In this document: in pieces, positions 46,460 through 55,812 of the stretch | How positions within the stretch are numbered: the stretch's first letter is position 1 | Layout of the letters: each line of letters starts with the position of its first letter | Assembly: GCF_016899425.1 (NCBI RefSeq) | Contig: NZ_CP045994.1 | Span: forward strand, 1,488,001 to 1,552,000 | Length of the DNA: 64,000 bases | Source: Burkholderia sp. MS389 | GTDB lineage: Bacteria; Pseudomonadota; Gammaproteobacteria; Burkholderiales; Burkholderiaceae | Direction of reading: 5' to 3' | Notes under the pieces: model-generated | The model's database searches: none | What the model was told of the DNA's origin: nothing | What the model saw: only the letters and a program-made list of their open reading frames with translations | Translations under genes and position numbers: made by a program

Positions 46460-47344
46460 ATGAGTTCATCCGAGAAACCTCCCGCCACCGTCGAGGCGTT
46501 CCTGCAGCACCTGACGCAGGAGTACGACGGCCTCAGCAATCGCCTGAAGGTGATCGCGCGCCACGTGGAAACGCATCGGGACCAGCTTGGGCTGGAGGGC
46601 ATCCAGTCGCTCGCGGAAGCCTGCGGCGTCCAGCCGTCGGCCGTCGTGCGCTTCGCGAAGCACTTCGGCTTCTCCGGGTTCTCCGAGATGCAGCGGCTGT
46701 TCCGCGAAGGGCTCGCGCAGCAGATCGCGCCGGGCCGTGCGTACAACCTGCGCGTGCGCGACGTGATCGAATCGGGTTCGTCGAGCCTGCAACCCGAACA
46801 GATCGCCGACGAATTCATCAAGGGCAGCATTGCCGGGATGCAGCAGTTGCGGCAGACGCTCGACTCGCAGGCGCTCGCGCAGGCGGTCGACCTGCTCGCC
46901 GATACGCAGGCGATCTGGATCGCCGGGTCGCGGCGCGCGTTTCCGATCGCCGTGTATCTGGACTATGCGCTGCAGCACACCGACAAGCGCATCGGGCTGT
47001 TCAGCGCGCTCGGCAGCATGCATCTCGGGCAGATCCGATCGGTGCGCGAAGGCGACGTGATGATCGTGATCTCGTTCATGCCGTACGCGGACGAGACGGT
47101 ACAGGTCGCGCAGCAGGCCGCGCAGCGCGGTGCGCGGCTGATCGCGATCACCGACAGCCGGATGAGCCCGCTCGCGCGGGAGGCGGAAGTGACGCTGATG
47201 GTGCAGGACAGCGCGACGTTCGGCTTTCGCGCGCTGACGGCGACGATGGGCCTTGCGCAGAGCCTGTTCGTCGCGCTCGCGTACCGGCTCGAGCTGTCGT
47301 ACCTGCCGACCGCCGACGGCGCGCACGGCACGAAGGCCGGTTGA
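46460..47344 (+). CDS. RpiR family regulator, probable IolR
   Basis: A 294-residue RpiR-type regulator. The N-terminal HTH-6 domain (about 15-85) contains IQSLAEACGVQPSAVVRFAK; the C-terminal SIS phosphosugar-binding domain has IWIAGSRRAFPIAVYLDYAL and VIVISFMPYADETVQVA. RpiR-type IolR repressors control inositol genes in several proteobacteria and respond to phosphorylated intermediates. The start is uncertain: neither the ATG at 46460 nor the one at 46385 has a ribosome binding site. It lies at the end of the inositol locus, convergent with iolA. Confidence 0.85.
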   Translation: MSSSEKPPATVEAFLQHLTQEYDGLSNRLKVIARHVETHRDQLGLEGIQSLAEACGVQPSAVVRFAKHFGFSGFSEMQRLFREGLAQQIAPGRAYNLRVRDVIESGSSSLQPEQIADEFIKGSIAGMQQLRQTLDSQALAQAVDLLADTQAIWIAGSRRAFPIAVYLDYALQHTDKRIGLFSALGSMHLGQIRSVREGDVMIVISFMPYADETVQVAQQAAQRGARLIAITDSRMSPLAREAEVTLMVQDSATFGFRALTATMGLAQSLFVALAYRLELSYLPTADGAHGTKAG

Positions 47345-47353
47345 TCTCGGCTA

Positions 47354-47396
47354 CCGGTGCGCCGCCCGCCGAACGGATCGACGGGCGGCGCACCGG
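47354..47396. terminator. Bidirectional hairpin between rpiR and iolA
   Basis: CCGGTGCGCCGCCCG (47354-47368) pairs perfectly with CGGGCGGCGCACCGG (47382-47396) across a 13-nt loop, a 15-bp stem between convergent genes. No long T-tract is present. Confidence 0.7.
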
Positions 47397-47401
47397 CCGG
47401 C

Positions 47402-48922
47402 TTACTTCGCGGTCGGCATCGCGAATTCGGCGCCCTTGCCGATGCTCGACGACCAGCGCTGCATCACAGACTTCTGGCGCGTGTAGAAGCGCACGCCTTC
47501 CTCGCCGTACGCGTGCATGTCGCCGAACAGGCTCTTCTTCCAGCCGCCGAAGCCGTGCCATGCCATCGGTACCGGGATCGGCACGTTGATGCCGACCATC
47601 CCGACCTGGATGCGCCGCGCGAATTCGCGCGCGATCCCGCCGTCGCTCGTGAAGCACGACACGCCGTTGCCGAACTCGTGCGCATTGATCAGGTCGACCG
47701 CTTCGCCGAAATCCTTCACGCGCACGCAGCCGAGCACCGGCCCGAAGATTTCTTCCTTGTAGATCCGCATGTCGGGCGTGACGTGATCGAACAGCGTGCC
47801 GCCGGTGAAGAAGCCGGCCTCGCGGCCCGGCACGCGCAGCCCGCGGCCGTCGACCACCAGTTGCGCGCCTTCGTTCACGCCTTGCTCGATATAGCCTTCG
47901 ATGCGCTTGAGCGCTTCGCCGGTGACGATCGGGCCCATCTCGACTTCCGGCGACATCCCGTCGCCGATCACCAGCTTGCGCGCGCGCTCGGCGACCGCCG
48001 GCACGATCCTGTCGGCCACGTCGCCGACCAGTACCGCGATGCTGATCGCCATGCAGCGCTCGCCGGCCGAGCCGTACGCGGCGCCAATCAGCGCATCGAC
48101 CGCCTGCTCGATGTTCGCGTCGGGCATCACGACGAGATGGTTCTTCGCGCCGCCCAGCGCTTGCACGCGCTTGCCCGACTGCACCGCGCGCTGCTGCACG
48201 TAGGCCGCGATCGGCGTCGAGCCGACGAAGCTGACGGCCTGCACGTCCGGGTGGTCGAGCAGCGCATCGACCGCGCCCTTGTCGCCCTGCACGACGTTGA
48301 ACACGCCGGCCGGGAGGCCGGCCTGCGTGAGCAGGTCGGCGATGAACAGCGCGGCCGACGGGTCGCGCTCGCTCGGCTTCAGCACGAACGTGTTGCCCGT
48401 CGCGATCGCGACCGGGAACATCCAGCACGGCACCATGCACGGGAAGTTGAACGGCGTGATGCCCGCGACGACGCCGAGCGGCTGGCGCATCGTCCAGTTG
48501 TCGATGCCGGTGCTGACCTGGTCGGTGAAGTCGCCCTTCAGCAGTTGCGGCACGCCGCACGCGAATTCGACGATGTCGATGCCGCGCGCGACTTCGCCCT
48601 GCGCGTCGGAGAACACCTTGCCGTGCTCGGCCGTGATGATCGCAGCCAGCGTGTCGCGGTGCTCGTTCATCAGTTGCAGGAAGCGGTGCAGCACGCGCGC
48701 GCGGCGGATCGGCGGCGTCGCGGCCCAGTCCGGGAACGCGGCGTGGGCGGACGCGACGGCCCGCTCGACTTCGTCGTTGCCGGCGAGCGCGACGCGGCGC
48801 ACCGCGCGGCCGAGCGACGGGTTGAGCACGTCCTGGAAGCGGCCGCTGCGGCCGGCGACGGGCGCGCCGTCGATGTAGTGGCCGACGTCGGCGTCGGACG
48901 TATACGCGGGAACCGTGGTCAT
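47402..48922 (-). CDS. iolA: Methylmalonate-semialdehyde dehydrogenase (CoA-acylating)
   Basis: A 506-residue aldehyde dehydrogenase of the MmsA/IolA group. The catalytic Cys lies at about residue 290 in [23 protein letters not shown] and the [13 protein letters not shown] block are typical of CoA-acylating members, which convert (methyl)malonate semialdehyde to propionyl- or acetyl-CoA. AGGAG precedes the ATG at 48922. It could serve inositol (last step) and valine breakdown alike. It stands convergent to the RpiR gene and divergent from a LysR gene. Confidence 0.92.
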   Translation of the reverse strand: MTTVPAYTSDADVGHYIDGAPVAGRSGRFQDVLNPSLGRAVRRVALAGNDEVERAVASAHAAFPDWAATPPIRRARVLHRFLQLMNEHRDTLAAIITAEHGKVFSDAQGEVARGIDIVEFACGVPQLLKGDFTDQVSTGIDNWTMRQPLGVVAGITPFNFPCMVPCWMFPVAIATGNTFVLKPSERDPSAALFIADLLTQAGLPAGVFNVVQGDKGAVDALLDHPDVQAVSFVGSTPIAAYVQQRAVQSGKRVQALGGAKNHLVVMPDANIEQAVDALIGAAYGSAGERCMAISIAVLVGDVADRIVPAVAERARKLVIGDGMSPEVEMGPIVTGEALKRIEGYIEQGVNEGAQLVVDGRGLRVPGREAGFFTGGTLFDHVTPDMRIYKEEIFGPVLGCVRVKDFGEAVDLINAHEFGNGVSCFTSDGGIAREFARRIQVGMVGINVPIPVPMAWHGFGGWKKSLFGDMHAYGEEGVRFYTRQKSVMQRWSSSIGKGAEFAMPTAK

Positions 48923-49008
48923 GCGTGTCTCCTGGGAGTAGGGGGGGAACGGAACCAAGTCTAGGCAAAGCGGCGGGGCGGGAGAAGACCGCGCAGCTTG
49001 ATTCACTG

Positions 49009-49022
49009 TTCAGAATTCTGAA
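49009..49022. promoter_or_regulatory. 14-bp perfect palindrome upstream of LysR and iolA
   Basis: TTCAGAATTCTGAA is a perfect palindrome 10 bp before the LysR start and about 86 bp from the iolA start. Its place inside the LysR promoter fits an autoregulatory site. No binding is shown. Confidence 0.45.
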
Positions 49023-49032
49023 TAATCACTGG

Positions 49033-49968
49033 ATGAATCAGCAAAATGTCCAGGCGCTCTGGCCGCATATCCATTCGCTGACGGTGCTGGCCGCGGCCGG
49101 CAGTTTCACGGCCGCCGCGCAGCGGCTCGGCATCAGCAAGGCCGCGATGAGCCAGCGCATCGCCGATCTCGAAAAGGCGGCCGGCGTGCCGCTCGTGCGC
49201 CGCACCACGCGCAGCGTGCGGCTCACCGATGCGGGCCAGACGCTCGTCGACAGCACGCGCGATGCGTTCGAGTCGATCGGCCAGCATTTCGCGCGCGTGA
49301 AGGATCTCGCCGGCGAGCCGCGCGGGCTGCTGCGCCTGACGGTGCCGGTCGCGCTCGGGCGCCAGCAGGTCGTGCCGCACCTGCCCGATTTCCTGCGCCA
49401 GCATCCGGGCGTGCAGATCGAGCTCGACCTGTCGGACCGCCTGCATTCGCTGACGCAGGAGGGCTTCGATCTCGCGATCCGCCATACGACCACCGCGCCG
49501 CAGACCCACGTCGCGTGGAAGCTGTGCGACACGCGTTCGCTGCTGGTCGCGAGCCGCGACTATCTCGACGCGCGCGGCGCGCCGCGCCACCCGAGCGAGC
49601 TCGTCGATCACAGCTGCCTGTGCTATCTGCGCGAGCACGAGCCGGCCGCGTGGAGCTTCGAGCCGGACGGCCGCCGCCGCGAGCGCGTGAGCGTGCCGGT
49701 GCGCGGCAGTTTCGCGGCGAACAACAGCGAGGCGATGCGCGAGGCCGCGCTCGGCGGGCTCGGCATCGCGCTGCTGCCCGATTTCAGCGCGCGGCGCGAT
49801 CTCGACGCCGGCCGGCTCGTCGCGCTGCTCGACGGCTGGCGGCCGTCGGGCGCGTTCGGCGACCACATTTTCGCGATCCGCCCGTACAGCCCGGTCGTCC
49901 CGAGTGCGGTGCGCGCGCTCGTGCGGCACCTGCGCGAACGGCTCGCGGGCGGCTTCTCCGGCGCGTGA
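49033..49968 (+). CDS. LysR family transcriptional regulator
   Basis: A 311-residue LysR-type regulator. The HTH reads SFTAAAQRLGISKAAMSQRI (about 25-44), and the C-terminal effector domain contains the LRLTVPVALGRQQVVPHLPD strand of the CrgA/aliphatic-compound group. It is divergent from iolA. In other proteobacteria such LysR genes beside mmsA regulate it, which is possible here. The ATG at 49033 is at the usual distance from the HTH. Confidence 0.87.
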   Translation: MNQQNVQALWPHIHSLTVLAAAGSFTAAAQRLGISKAAMSQRIADLEKAAGVPLVRRTTRSVRLTDAGQTLVDSTRDAFESIGQHFARVKDLAGEPRGLLRLTVPVALGRQQVVPHLPDFLRQHPGVQIELDLSDRLHSLTQEGFDLAIRHTTTAPQTHVAWKLCDTRSLLVASRDYLDARGAPRHPSELVDHSCLCYLREHEPAAWSFEPDGRRRERVSVPVRGSFAANNSEAMREAALGGLGIALLPDFSARRDLDAGRLVALLDGWRPSGAFGDHIFAIRPYSPVVPSAVRALVRHLRERLAGGFSGA

Positions 49969-50085
49969 GCCGGGTGCCGGCGGGCGCCTGGCCGTGGGCG
50001 GCCCGGGCAAGCGCGGCGGCGCTGCGGTAAAATCGCCGCTTCCTCCCGCGCCACGTATGGCGCGTCATTCGAAGGTCGACAGCCG

Positions 50086-50313
50086 ATGCAGATTCACAAG
50101 GAAGTGGACGCGCGCGGGCTCAATTGCCCGTTGCCGATCCTGCGTGCCAAGAAAGCGCTTGCCGATATGGAAAGCGGGCAGATCCTCAAGGTGCTCGCGA
50201 CCGATCCGGGCTCGCAGCGCGATTTCGCCGCGTTCGCGAAGCAGACGGGCAACGAGATCGTCGAATCGACGACCCAGGACAAGACCTTCGTATTCCTGAT
50301 GCGCCGCCGCTGA
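50086..50313 (+). CDS. TusA-family sulfurtransferase
   Basis: A 75-residue protein with the TusA/YedF/SirA fold: GLNCPLPILRAKKAL contains the CPxP motif (Cys 14), followed by a GQILKVLATDPGSQRDFAAF strand-helix segment. TusA-type proteins relay persulfide sulfur, for example in tRNA thiolation; YedF members are less well understood. I cannot tell TusA from a paralogue here. It stands alone, with 254 bp of sequence after it in which I see a TATACT (50457-50462) but no further gene. Confidence 0.8.
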   Translation: MQIHKEVDARGLNCPLPILRAKKALADMESGQILKVLATDPGSQRDFAAFAKQTGNEIVESTTQDKTFVFLMRRR

Positions 50314-50567
50314 AGGCGCGCATCACGTGTCCCGCCGCGCCGGGCGCCTCGCCGGCTGTCCCTGGCCCGGTGCCCTTGCCCAGGCTCCTGTTCCATTGGA
50401 AAGCGCTGGCCACACTTCTCTGACAATTCTTAAACCTCGTTGCGCGACCGGCTGCGTATACTGACCCGGCCGGTCGTCCGCTCCCAGCGGAGGCGCCGGC
50501 CACGGTACGTCGCACGGCGGGCTCGGGGGCCATGCCTGACGCTACCGTCGTACAACGGGGAGAGGAC

Positions 50568-51047
50568 ATGTCCTTCAGACCAGGGACCCTTCGAAGTCCG
50601 TCCGGAGCGGAAAGCATCGCGCCCGTGCGCACCTCGGAATTGAGCCGGATCGAGCTCGATCCGCAACAGGACCGCCACGCGCGTGCCGCGCTGGAGGCCT
50701 ATGCGGATTCGGCCGCGGCCGAGATGCCGTGGCTGGCCGAATGGCTGGACGAACGGCTGCGCGACGCCGCGCGGGACGACGGCGCGGGCCCGACCTACTG
50801 CGGTGCGACGATCGAACGCGTGTTCGATCTGGCGCAGGCATGGGCGGCGGGCCAGCCCGACTACGCGGCCGGCGCGTGGGAGCGCGTGCGCGACCAGTTG
50901 CAGCGGATGCTGGGGCAGCCCGTGCTGGGGCAGCCCGTGCTGGGGCAGCCCGTGCTGGCGCAACCGCCGTTGCCGCAGCGGCCGTCGCCGCGCATGCCGA
51001 CGGATGATTTCGCCGAGCCGGTGGCCGGCATCGCGGGCGCCGAATAG
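50568..51047 (+). CDS. Hypothetical protein with LGQPV repeat tract
   Basis: A 159-residue hydrophilic protein that I do not recognise. GGGGAGAGGAC lies directly upstream of the ATG, a strong ribosome binding site. Residues about 15-110 are acidic/Ala-rich helices; residues about 113-130 are a Pro/Gln repeat (LGQPV three times) encoded by three 15-bp DNA copies, followed by a short C-terminal tail (DDFAEPVAGIAGAE). No signal peptide. The repeat may vary in copy number. Confidence 0.65.
   Translation: MSFRPGTLRSPSGAESIAPVRTSELSRIELDPQQDRHARAALEAYADSAAAEMPWLAEWLDERLRDAARDDGAGPTYCGATIERVFDLAQAWAAGQPDYAAGAWERVRDQLQRMLGQPVLGQPVLGQPVLAQPPLPQRPSPRMPTDDFAEPVAGIAGAE
50910..50954. repeat. 15-bp tandem repeat, three exact copies
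   Basis: CTGGGGCAGCCCGTG occurs at 50910-50924, 50925-50939 and 50940-50954, followed by a degenerate fourth copy. It is in frame and encodes the LGQPV tract. Confidence 0.9.
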
Positions 51048-51109
51048 GCGTCCGGTTGCGCAAGAGAAAGGATTATTCGAAGAAAGGGCGATAGTCCGCG
51101 CAATTTCTT

Positions 51110-51141
51110 GGCGAATTTCATACTACTATGATGAAATCGCC
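51110..51141. promoter_or_regulatory. Inverted repeat upstream of the response regulator
   Basis: GGCGAATTTCAT (51110-51121) and ATGAAATCGCC (51131-51141) pair over 11 bp with one bulged base and a 9-nt loop, in the 267-bp gap before the response-regulator gene, where I see no other gene. It could be an operator or a short attenuator. Confidence 0.4.
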
Positions 51142-51314
51142 GGTTCGTCCGTGCCCCGTTTTTGAGATATTTAGCCGGGGTCGCCGGCTTGCGCAGGAGG
51201 CGCGAGCGGCGAACGACGGCTCGCCGGCCGGTATCCGGACGCCGCGCACAGGTGGCGCGGCCGGGGCAGGCGCGGGAGCCGAGTGGACGAGTCGACTTCG
51301 ATTTGCGGGGTGCT

Positions 51315-52019
51315 ATGAGAATTGCTGTACTGGATGACGATCCGGCCCAGACGGATTTCGTCAGTCAAACGCTGACGGCCGTCGGCCATACGTGCTATGC
51401 GTTCAAGGAAGGCAAGGCCCTGAAGAAGCGCCTGCAGCGCGAGACGTTCGACCTGCTGGTGCTCGACTGGAACGTGCCCGACATGTCCGGCGAGGAAGTG
51501 CTCAAGTGGGTGCGGGCGAACCAGACCGAGCACAGCCTGCCGATCATCTTCATGACGAGCCGCGACGACGAGGCGGGAATCACGCAGATCCTCAACGCCG
51601 GCGCCGACGATTACGTGGTCAAGCCCGTGTCGGGCCCGATCCTGCGCGCACGTATCGGTTCGCTGCTGCGCCGCGCGTATCCGGTCAATGCCGAGGCCAC
51701 CGTCCGCGAGTTCGACCAGTTCCGTTTCGACGTGAACCTGAAGCAGGCGTACGTCGGCGACAAGGCCGTGAGTCTCACGCAAAAGGAATTCGAGCTCGCG
51801 CTGCTGCTGTTCCAGCATCTCGACCGGCCGCTGTCGCGCGCGCACATTCTCGACCTCGTATGGAAGCAGGCGACCGACATTCCGTCGCGCACGATGGATA
51901 CGCACATTTCGATGCTGCGCACCAAGCTCGGCCTGCGGCCCGAAAACGGCTACCGTCTCGCGCCGATCTACGGATACGGCTACCGGCTCGAACGGGTCGG
52001 CCAGGGGGAACCGGAGTGA
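51315..52019 (+). CDS. OmpR/PhoB-type response regulator
   Basis: A 234-residue two-component regulator. The receiver domain has the acidic pocket D7-D9, the phosphorylation site D51 (VLDWNVPD), T81 and K103. The C-terminal winged helix contains LTQKEFELALLLF and the RTMDTHISMLRTKLGL recognition helix region. It starts at the ATG at 51315. The stop overlaps the next start (GTGA), and the operon's kinase follows two genes on, so it is the cognate output partner. Confidence 0.92.
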   Translation: MRIAVLDDDPAQTDFVSQTLTAVGHTCYAFKEGKALKKRLQRETFDLLVLDWNVPDMSGEEVLKWVRANQTEHSLPIIFMTSRDDEAGITQILNAGADDYVVKPVSGPILRARIGSLLRRAYPVNAEATVREFDQFRFDVNLKQAYVGDKAVSLTQKEFELALLLFQHLDRPLSRAHILDLVWKQATDIPSRTMDTHISMLRTKLGLRPENGYRLAPIYGYGYRLERVGQGEPE

Positions 52020-53377
52020 CCGCGCGCATCACGCGGCGCACGGCGGGCCTGTGCACGGCGGCGCTGCGCGCGGCCTGCGCGGTCGCATTCGCGTTCGCAG
52101 CGCAGCAGGCCGCGGCGCAGCCGCCCGCCGCCGCGGGCAAGACGGTCGTCTATCGCACGCAGGCGGGCGACACGCTGTACGACGTCGCCGCGCGCTACCT
52201 GCAGGGCGTGGACGACTGGCAACTGCTCCAGCAGATCAACGGCGTGCCGGCGCCGAAGCGCCTGCAGCCCGGCATCGCGCTGAAGCTGCCGGTCGCGCGC
52301 CTGCGCAAGGAAAAGCTCACCGCACGCGTGATCGCGGTGCAGGGCACGGCCGAGCGCGCGTCCGGCGCCGCCTTCGCGCCGCTCGCGAACGATGCGACGC
52401 TCGCCGAAGGCGACCGCGTGCGTACCGGTCCGAACGGCTTCGTGACGATCGAGCTGACCGACGGCACGCACATGAGCCTGCCGCCCGACAGCCAGCTCGA
52501 CCTGAAGTCGCTGCGCCGCACGGTGCTGACCGGCACGCTCGATCGCGAGTTCGAACTCACGCGCGGCTCGGTCGACAGCGAAGTCACCCACCTGAAGAAA
52601 CGCGACGACCGCTTCCAGATCCGCTCGCCGTCGGTCGTCGCCGGCGTGCGCGGCACGCGCTTTCGCGTGAACTACGACGCGGCCGGCACGGCGTCGACGC
52701 GCGTCGAAGTGCTCGACGGCACCGTCGGCGTCGCGGGCGGCCGCAAGCCGGCCGGCGCGACGCTCGTGCATGCGAACTTCGGCAGCGTCGCGACGTCGTC
52801 GGGTGCGGTCGGCGCGCCGATCGCGCTGCTGGGCGCACCCGCGCTCGAGCATCCCGACAAGGTGCAGGACGAGCCCGGCGTCGCGTTCGACATCGCGCCG
52901 CTCGAGCAAGCGCATGCGTACCGCGTGCAGCTCGCGCACGATGCGGGGCTGATGGACCTGTTCCGCGAGACACGCACCGATTCGCCGCGCGCGGTGTTCC
53001 GCGACGTGCCGAACGGCAACTACTTCGTGCGGATCGCCGCGATCGATGCGAACGGCCTCGAGGGGCTGCCGCGCACCTATGCGTTCGAACGCCGCGTGAT
53101 GGGGCTCGACGCGAGCGCGTCGCCGGGCGCCGGCGGTTACGAGTTCCGCTGGTCGCCGAACGGGGCGGGCAAGAACGCGCGTTACCGGTTCGTGCTGTCG
53201 CGCTCGAAGGACCTGAGCGCGCCGGTCGTCGATCAGGTCGGCCTGCACGCGCGCCAGATCACCGTCGCGCACCTGCCGCCGGGCGACTATTTCTGGGCGG
53301 TGACCGTCGAGGAATTCGAAGGCGGCAAGTTCTACGAGAAGACCAGTCCGGTCAGCGCGTTCACGTTGTCGCGCTGA
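52016..53377 (+). CDS. Exported LysM-FecR protein
   Basis: A 453-residue exported protein. A signal peptide (AAQQAAA cleavage region, residue about 32) is followed by a LysM peptidoglycan-binding domain (about 43-92, TQAGDTLYDVAARYL), then a FecR domain (about 120-235, including GFVTIELTDGTHMSLPPDS and SVVAGVRGTRFRVNYD), then fibronectin-like Ig-type strands to the end. It starts at a GTG that overlaps the regulator stop. FecR domains usually relay signals across the envelope, so it may pass peptidoglycan or envelope status to the CHASE2 kinase 10 bp downstream. That role is inferred. Confidence 0.82.
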   Translation: MTARITRRTAGLCTAALRAACAVAFAFAAQQAAAQPPAAAGKTVVYRTQAGDTLYDVAARYLQGVDDWQLLQQINGVPAPKRLQPGIALKLPVARLRKEKLTARVIAVQGTAERASGAAFAPLANDATLAEGDRVRTGPNGFVTIELTDGTHMSLPPDSQLDLKSLRRTVLTGTLDREFELTRGSVDSEVTHLKKRDDRFQIRSPSVVAGVRGTRFRVNYDAAGTASTRVEVLDGTVGVAGGRKPAGATLVHANFGSVATSSGAVGAPIALLGAPALEHPDKVQDEPGVAFDIAPLEQAHAYRVQLAHDAGLMDLFRETRTDSPRAVFRDVPNGNYFVRIAAIDANGLEGLPRTYAFERRVMGLDASASPGAGGYEFRWSPNGAGKNARYRFVLSRSKDLSAPVVDQVGLHARQITVAHLPPGDYFWAVTVEEFEGGKFYEKTSPVSAFTLSR

Positions 53378-53387
53378 CCCGCGGCGC

Positions 53388-55775
53388 ATGAAACCCGATT
53401 CCGTTTCCACACGGCGGCACCTCGGCCGCCGCTTCCTGATCGAATGGATCGCGATCGGCTGCCTCGGGGTCGCGGTGATCCTCGCGTGCGCGCTCGGCCG
53501 CCTGTCGTCGAGCGTCGACGGGCTGATCTACGACCGGCTGCTGATGCTGCGCAGCCTGCCGCTGTCGCCCGACGTGGTGGTCGTCGACATCGACAACCAG
53601 AGCGTGTCCGCGCTCGGCCGCTGGCCGTGGCCGCGCGACGTGCATGCGCGGCTGCTCGACACGCTCGCGCGCGCGCAGCCGGCCGCCGTCGTCTACGACG
53701 TGCTGTTTACCGAACCGTCGCCCGAGGATCGCGCGTTCGCGGACGCGATGAGCCGCGTGCCGACCTTCCTGCCGGTGCTGCTGAGCCCCGAGCAGGCGGA
53801 CGGCACGCGTTCCGTCGATCCGCCGGTCGCCGCGCTCGCGGCGCGCGCGACGGGGCTCGGCCATATCAATCTCGAAGTCGATCGCGACGGCATCGTGCGC
53901 AGCGTCGCGCTGTTCGAAAGCGACGGCCGCGTGCGCTGGCCGCAATTGATGGTGCCCGTCTATCGTGCGATCCAGGCCGGCCGGCTGCATCCGGTCGGCG
54001 GCGTGCCCGGCGCGAACGCGCACGACCTGTCGCGCGATGCGGCGGGCGACGGCCGCTACCTGATTCCGTTCAGCCGCAACACGCCCGCGTATCCGACGCT
54101 GTCGTTCGACGACGTGCTCGAAGGGCGCGTGAAGCCCGACGCGCTGCGCGGCAAGATCGTCGTCGTCGGCGTGACGGCGTCCGGGCTGTACGATCGCTTC
54201 GCGACGCCGGTGTCCGGCGAATTCGGCCCGCTCGCCGGCGTGTACATCCATGCGAACGTGCTCGACATGCTGGCGACCGGCAGTGCGATCTCGCCCGCGT
54301 CGCCCCTGGGGCTGTTCGTCGCGTCGCTGCTGCCGCTCGCCGTGTTGCTGGGCGGCTTCCTGATGCTGTCGCCGTGGCGTGCGCTGCTGCTGACGCTGAG
54401 CCTCGCCGCGCTCGCCGTCGTCGCGAGCCTGGCGCTGCTGTTTGAGGCGCGCATCTGGCTGACGCCGGCGCCCGCGATCTTCGGGCTGATCGCCGTCTAC
54501 CCGATCTGGAACTGGCGGCGGCTGGAAATGACGATGTCGTACCTGCGCCGCGAGCTGCAGAAGCTCGCCGACGAGCCGCACCTGCTGCCCGAGGCGCCGC
54601 GTACGCGCAGCGTCGGCGGCGACGTGCTGGAGCGGCAGATGGCGCTGATGGCGCAGGCCGCGCAGCGCGTGCAGGATATGAAACGCTTCGTGTGGGACAG
54701 CCTCGACAGTATGCCCGAGCCGATCTTCGTGACCGATCTCGCCGGCACCGTGCTGATCGCGAACCACGCGGCGAAACGCTACGGGTCGCGGCTCGCGCTG
54801 CCGCTGCCGGAAGGGCGGCCGCTGCGCACGGCGCTCGGCGAGCTGACGTTCATGAAGACCGTCGACGGCAACGCCGAGCACGACGCGGCGATCCGCGAGC
54901 GCTGGCCGGCCGCGCTCGACCCGACGCTCGAGGCCGAGCACGACGCGATGGCGCGCGGTATCGAGGTGCGCGATCGCGACGGGCTCGACCATCTGCTACG
55001 CTACGCGGCGTGTACGAACGCGCAAGGGCGCGTGACGGGCTGGATCGCCGGCCTCGTCGACGTGACCGAGCTGCACGCGGCCGAACGGCATCGCGAGGAA
55101 GCGCTGCACCTGCTGTCGCACGACATGCGCTCGCCGCAGTCATCGATTCTCGCGCTGGTCGAGATCGAGCGCGACCGCGTCGACAGCGACGCGATGCGCG
55201 GGTTGCTCGCGCGGATCGAGCGCTATGCGCACCGCGCGCTGTCGCTCGCCGACGAGTTCGTGCAACTGGCGCGCGCGGAGTCGCAGGCGTACCAGCTCGA
55301 GGTGACGAGCCTCGTTGACGTGCTGATCGACGCGAGCGACGAGGTGTGGCCGCAGGCGCAGGCGAAGCACATCCGCGTCGAGACCGACGTGGGCGCCGAC
55401 ATGTGCTGGGTGCGCGCGGACCGCTCGCTGATCACGCGCGCATTCGTGAACCTGCTGAACAACGCGGTCAAATACAGTCCGTCCGACACGGTGATCACGT
55501 GTACGCTGACGGTCGAGCACGCATCGAAGCGGATGTTCTGTACGATTCGCGATCAGGGATACGGCATTGCGCCGGAAGATCAGCGGCATCTGTTCGAGCG
55601 TTTCAAGCGATTCCATGCCGGCGAGCGGCCCGAAATCTCGGGCTCCGGGCTCGGCATGGCATTCGTGAAGACGGTCGTCACGCGCCATGGGGGCAGCGTG
55701 TCGGTCGACAGCGAAGTGGGTGTCGGCACCGCGGTGACGGTGTCGCTGCCCGCGATCGACGAGCCGTCCGCCTGA
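53388..55775 (+). CDS. CHASE2-domain sensor histidine kinase
   Basis: A 795-residue membrane histidine kinase. A hydrophobic segment near residue 25 precedes a large periplasmic CHASE2 domain (about 45-300, with GRWPWPRDVHARLLDTLA and VVGVTASGLYDRFATP). Three closely spaced membrane helices follow (about 305-375), then a PAS-like region, the H-box LSHDMRSPQ with His 578, and a HATPase domain (NAVKYSPSD, GSGLGMAFVKTVV, then the C-terminus). It phosphorylates the upstream response regulator. The periplasmic CHASE2 domain would sense an envelope signal, possibly through the LysM-FecR protein encoded just before it. Confidence 0.9.
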   Translation: MKPDSVSTRRHLGRRFLIEWIAIGCLGVAVILACALGRLSSSVDGLIYDRLLMLRSLPLSPDVVVVDIDNQSVSALGRWPWPRDVHARLLDTLARAQPAAVVYDVLFTEPSPEDRAFADAMSRVPTFLPVLLSPEQADGTRSVDPPVAALAARATGLGHINLEVDRDGIVRSVALFESDGRVRWPQLMVPVYRAIQAGRLHPVGGVPGANAHDLSRDAAGDGRYLIPFSRNTPAYPTLSFDDVLEGRVKPDALRGKIVVVGVTASGLYDRFATPVSGEFGPLAGVYIHANVLDMLATGSAISPASPLGLFVASLLPLAVLLGGFLMLSPWRALLLTLSLAALAVVASLALLFEARIWLTPAPAIFGLIAVYPIWNWRRLEMTMSYLRRELQKLADEPHLLPEAPRTRSVGGDVLERQMALMAQAAQRVQDMKRFVWDSLDSMPEPIFVTDLAGTVLIANHAAKRYGSRLALPLPEGRPLRTALGELTFMKTVDGNAEHDAAIRERWPAALDPTLEAEHDAMARGIEVRDRDGLDHLLRYAACTNAQGRVTGWIAGLVDVTELHAAERHREEALHLLSHDMRSPQSSILALVEIERDRVDSDAMRGLLARIERYAHRALSLADEFVQLARAESQAYQLEVTSLVDVLIDASDEVWPQAQAKHIRVETDVGADMCWVRADRSLITRAFVNLLNNAVKYSPSDTVITCTLTVEHASKRMFCTIRDQGYGIAPEDQRHLFERFKRFHAGERPEISGSGLGMAFVKTVVTRHGGSVSVDSEVGVGTAVTVSLPAIDEPSA

Positions 55776-55812
55776 CAGGGCCGGGCGCGACGGCAGGTAT
55801 TTGGGGAAAGCC

